Below are positions 4,066 through 6,014 of a stretch of 6,014 bases of DNA, piece after piece (within the stretch, counting starts at the first letter, position 1; the number at the start of each line of letters is the position of its first letter). Source of the DNA: Candidatus Bipolaricaulota bacterium. Lineage in GTDB: Bacteria > Bipolaricaulota > Bipolaricaulia > RBG-16-55-9 > DRXL01. Position numbers and translations under genes: made by a program. The stretch covers positions 1 through 6,014 of the forward strand of contig JANWXV010000045.1 of NCBI GenBank assembly GCA_025057405.1. Direction: 5' to 3'. The notes under the pieces are model-generated. The model saw only the letters and a list, made by a program, of their open reading frames with translations. It had not been told where the DNA came from and made no database searches.

Positions 4066-5691
4066 CTACCCCATATACGGTCGTCGCCAATCTCTGGGCG
4101 GCACGAGCGTCTCTTTGATCGTTCTGGGGCTGAGCCAGCGAATCAGATTGACCCACGAGCCGGCCTTATCGTTCGTCCCGGAATGGCGCGCGCCGCCGAA
4201 GGGCTGACGGCTCACTACTGCGCCGGTGGGCTTGTCATTGATATAGAAATTCCCCGCGGCGTAGCGCAGAGCGCGCTCCGCTTGCACGATCGCGTCGCGA
4301 TCACGCGCGAAGATCGAACCCGTCAGCGCAAATTCGGTAGTCTCGTCGCAGAGCTTGAGCGTCTTCTCGAACTCGCCATCGGGATAGAGATAGACCGTCA
4401 GCACCGGACCAAAAATCTCCTCGGTCATGAGCTTGCTTTTGGGGTCTTTAGAAAGAATGACCGTGGGCTGCACGAACCAGCCCTTCGCGCTGTCATACTC
4501 ACCGCCGAAGACGATCTCGTACGTTTTGGGATTTTTCTTCGCGTCTTCAATATATGAGACGATCTTGTCGAACGCGTCTTGAGTGATGATCGCGCCCATG
4601 AAGACCGACAGATCTTCAACGGGGCCGACTTTGAGCTTGGGCAGCTCGGTGAGAAAGCGTTGCTGGAGCGCGGGCCACAGGCTCTGCGGGACGTACATGC
4701 GCGATGCAGCCGAGCACTTCTGCCCTTGGTACTCGAACGCGCCGCGGATCGTATTCGCAGCGACGACGTCTACATCAGCCGAGCGGTGCACGAAGACGAA
4801 GTCTTTGCCGCCGGTCTCGCCCACGATTCTGGGGAAGTTCTTATAGTTGGGGAGGTTCTTCCCGATCTCGTTCCATAACTGAATGAGCGTCTCGTAGCTG
4901 CCGGTGAAGTGCAGCCCGGCAAAATACGGATGCTTGAGCACGATGTCGCTGTGCTTGCTCTCGAAGGGCACAAAGTTAATCACGCCCTTGGGCAGCCCGG
5001 CTTCTATTAATATTTGCATAATGCGATAATTCGAGAGCAATACAGATCGTGCGGGCTTCCACAGGGCGACGTTGCCCACGAGCGCTGGAGCGGTCGGGAG
5101 ATTGCCCCCGATAGAATAAAAATTAAACGGTGGCACAGCGAGCACAAAGCCCTCCAAGGGCCGCCAATCGAACCGATTGATCTCCCCGGAGATCTGATCG
5201 GGCTGCTGCCCGTAGAGAAATTGCATATAGTACGCGTTGAAGCGCCAGAAATCTACAAGCTCGGCCAGGTCTATTTCGGCCTCGAAGGGCGTCTTGGACT
5301 GATTGGCCATAATAGCCGCGATGTTCTCAATCCGTCGCGGCCCGGCTAGGAGATCTGCCGCGCGCATGAAGATCGCGGCTCTATCGTAGCTGTCCAGCGT
5401 GGCCCAAGTGCGATGGGCTTCCAAAGCAGACTCAATCGCGGCGTTCAGCTCTTCGGGGCCAGCGAGGTGTGCCCGTGCCAGGAGGCGTTTGTGCTCGTGG
5501 GGGCACGGAACGCTCACGGTTCTTCCTGTCTGCACGGGCTGACCGTCAATAATCAGCGGGATCTCTTCGGTTTTGTTTTTGAGATCGTGGAGCGCTTGCA
5601 GCAGCTTCTCTCGCTCAGGGGTTCCAGGGGCGTAGGTGGGGATTCTGTTCACGTCGTGTTGCGGCTTTTCGAGCGTACAGAACTTATTCAT
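4066..5691 (-). CDS. 1-pyrroline-5-carboxylate dehydrogenase (L-glutamate gamma-semialdehyde dehydrogenase)
   Basis: This gene encodes a 541-residue aldehyde dehydrogenase that oxidises glutamate semialdehyde/P5C to glutamate with NAD+, the last step of proline and arginine breakdown, in the cytoplasm. Diagnostic segments are GPRRIENIAAIMANQSKT (117-134), ELVDFWRFNAYYMQFLY (144-160), PLEGFVLAVPPFNFYSIGGN (178-197), WKPARS with Lys212, FTGS (262-265), GETGGKD with the general base Glu292, QGQKCSAASR with catalytic Cys326, EIFGPV (425-430) and RQPFGGARHSGTNDKAG (495-511). These and the length match the stand-alone, ALDH4A1-like form rather than a PutA fusion. Start ATG 5689-5691 has a strong Shine-Dalgarno (AGAGGAGGT, 5700-5708) 9 bases upstream. 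No proline dehydrogenase gene is in the window. It is followed by sodC and preceded by the 3' end of aconitase on the same strand. Confidence 0.95.
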   Translation of the reverse strand: MNKFCTLEKPQHDVNRIPTYAPGTPEREKLLQALHDLKNKTEEIPLIIDGQPVQTGRTVSVPCPHEHKRLLARAHLAGPEELNAAIESALEAHRTWATLDSYDRAAIFMRAADLLAGPRRIENIAAIMANQSKTPFEAEIDLAELVDFWRFNAYYMQFLYGQQPDQISGEINRFDWRPLEGFVLAVPPFNFYSIGGNLPTAPALVGNVALWKPARSVLLSNYRIMQILIEAGLPKGVINFVPFESKHSDIVLKHPYFAGLHFTGSYETLIQLWNEIGKNLPNYKNFPRIVGETGGKDFVFVHRSADVDVVAANTIRGAFEYQGQKCSAASRMYVPQSLWPALQQRFLTELPKLKVGPVEDLSVFMGAIITQDAFDKIVSYIEDAKKNPKTYEIVFGGEYDSAKGWFVQPTVILSKDPKSKLMTEEIFGPVLTVYLYPDGEFEKTLKLCDETTEFALTGSIFARDRDAIVQAERALRYAAGNFYINDKPTGAVVSRQPFGGARHSGTNDKAGSWVNLIRWLSPRTIKETLVPPRDWRRPYMG

Positions 5692-5716
5692 AAAGCAATA
5701 CCTCCTCTAAACTTCT

Positions 5717-5760
5717 TACAGCTCCAGTCTATCACACGCTCCGTGTCTGCTCCAGCTGTA
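5717..5760. promoter_or_regulatory. Nested inverted repeat in the P5C dehydrogenase upstream gap, with weak promoter
   Basis: TACAGCT (5717-5723) pairs with AGCTGTA (5754-5760), and inside it ACACG (5734-5738) pairs with CGTGT (5742-5746). The structure lies in the 92-base gap between the aconitase stop and the P5C dehydrogenase start. On the minus strand TG-A-TAGACT (-10 at 5726-5731) with TGGAGC (5749-5754) 17 bases upstream is a weak promoter candidate inside the same repeat, so the element could be an operator. Without a T run after the hairpin it is not an obvious terminator for aconitase. Confidence 0.3.
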
Positions 5761-5783
5761 CTTGCTTCGAAATGGCACTGGCT

Positions 5784-6014
5784 TCATGAGATGCTCAAGA
5801 GCAACTCCCTCAGCACCGTCGGCAGAATCCCGCCGTTCTTGTAGTACTCGATCTCAATCGGCATATCGAGACGCGCGATGACCCTAAACTCCGTCACGCT
5901 CCCGTCGGGCTTGCGCGCCCGGACTACAAGCTCTTGTCGCGGCTTCTCCAGCTTAGAGATACCAAGAATGTCAAAGACTTCTCGCCCCGTCAGACCCAAC
6001 GATTCCGCATTCTG
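5784..6014 (-). CDS. acnA: Aconitate hydratase (AcnA type), C-terminal end
   Basis: The last 76 residues of an AcnA/IRP-type aconitase run in from beyond the right edge. The enzyme interconverts citrate and isocitrate in the TCA cycle with a 4Fe-4S cluster. The segment starts NAESLGLTGREVFDILG, then follows LVVRARKPDGSVTEFRVIAR and ends in LDMPIEIEYYKNGGILPTVL, the conserved tail of this family (usually RIDTPxEIEYYxxGGILxxVLR), plus a short extension SIS. Cluster-binding cysteines lie outside the window. The variant LDMP in place of IDTP is unusual but conservative. The gene stops 92 bases before P5C dehydrogenase on the same strand. The symbol follows family type; alternative members of the same superfamily are less likely because of the GGILPTVL ending. 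Confidence 0.9.
   Translation of the reverse strand, partial: QNAESLGLTGREVFDILGISKLEKPRQELVVRARKPDGSVTEFRVIARLDMPIEIEYYKNGGILPTVLRELLLSIS

Noticed and set aside
4034..4156. N-terminal extension of sodC into the P5C dehydrogenase gene
   Set aside because: It would move the signal peptide inside the protein; the ATG at 4033 has its own Shine-Dalgarno and gives a normal export signal.
4183..4973. Several open frames on both strands within the P5C dehydrogenase gene
   Set aside because: All lie inside a complete 541-codon gene with clear family motifs and show no recognisable protein features.
5413..5844. Plus-strand 143-residue frame across the P5C dehydrogenase start and the aconitase end
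   Set aside because: It spans two well-supported minus-strand genes and their gap, with no domain similarity.

Overview
The window is bacterial chromosomal DNA of moderate to fairly high G+C with short intergenic gaps. A bacterial ribosomal-protein cluster (rpsF-ssb-rpsR), Shine-Dalgarno sites and a near-consensus sigma70-type promoter support this. The phylum cannot be fixed from the sequence. The mix (zinc-ribbon type S18, long P5C dehydrogenase, AcnA-type aconitase, exported Cu/Zn superoxide dismutase) suggests an aerobic or oxygen-exposed, amino-acid-using bacterium, probably from an uncultured lineage; that is inference.

Left part (1-1468). A PIN-domain (VapC-like) toxin fragment runs leftward off the window edge. 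It appears frameshifted and lacks a recognisable N-terminus and an antitoxin. Its 5' remnant overlaps a strong rightward promoter that drives rpsF (bS6), ssb and rpsR (bS18). The rplI gene that often closes this cluster is absent; the operon meets a convergent gene 17 bases after rpsR.

Middle (1466-3430). On the minus strand lie a DUF1028 (putative Ntn-hydrolase) gene with a TPR-like tail and, just upstream, the C-terminal fragment of a REP-associated tyrosine transposase (RAYT). The fragment begins inside one of two GTAG-headed palindromes that look like its own REP substrates. On the plus strand follows a membrane-anchored, single-HKD phospholipase D-family protein that may be translated from a leaderless mRNA.

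Right part (3413-6014), all minus strand. The 3' end of an aconitase gene is followed by a 92-base gap, then by 1-pyrroline-5-carboxylate dehydrogenase, then 32 bases later by a Cu/Zn superoxide dismutase with a signal peptide and a C-terminal membrane helix. P5C dehydrogenase feeds glutamate from proline or arginine breakdown towards the TCA cycle, where aconitase acts; the dismutase would protect the outer face of the membrane. The dismutase and the phospholipase D gene overlap tail to tail by 18 bases.

No tRNA, rRNA, CRISPR array or prophage is visible. The less ordinary items are the RAYT/REP remnant, the membrane-anchored dismutase, the DUF1028-TPR protein and the broken PIN gene.
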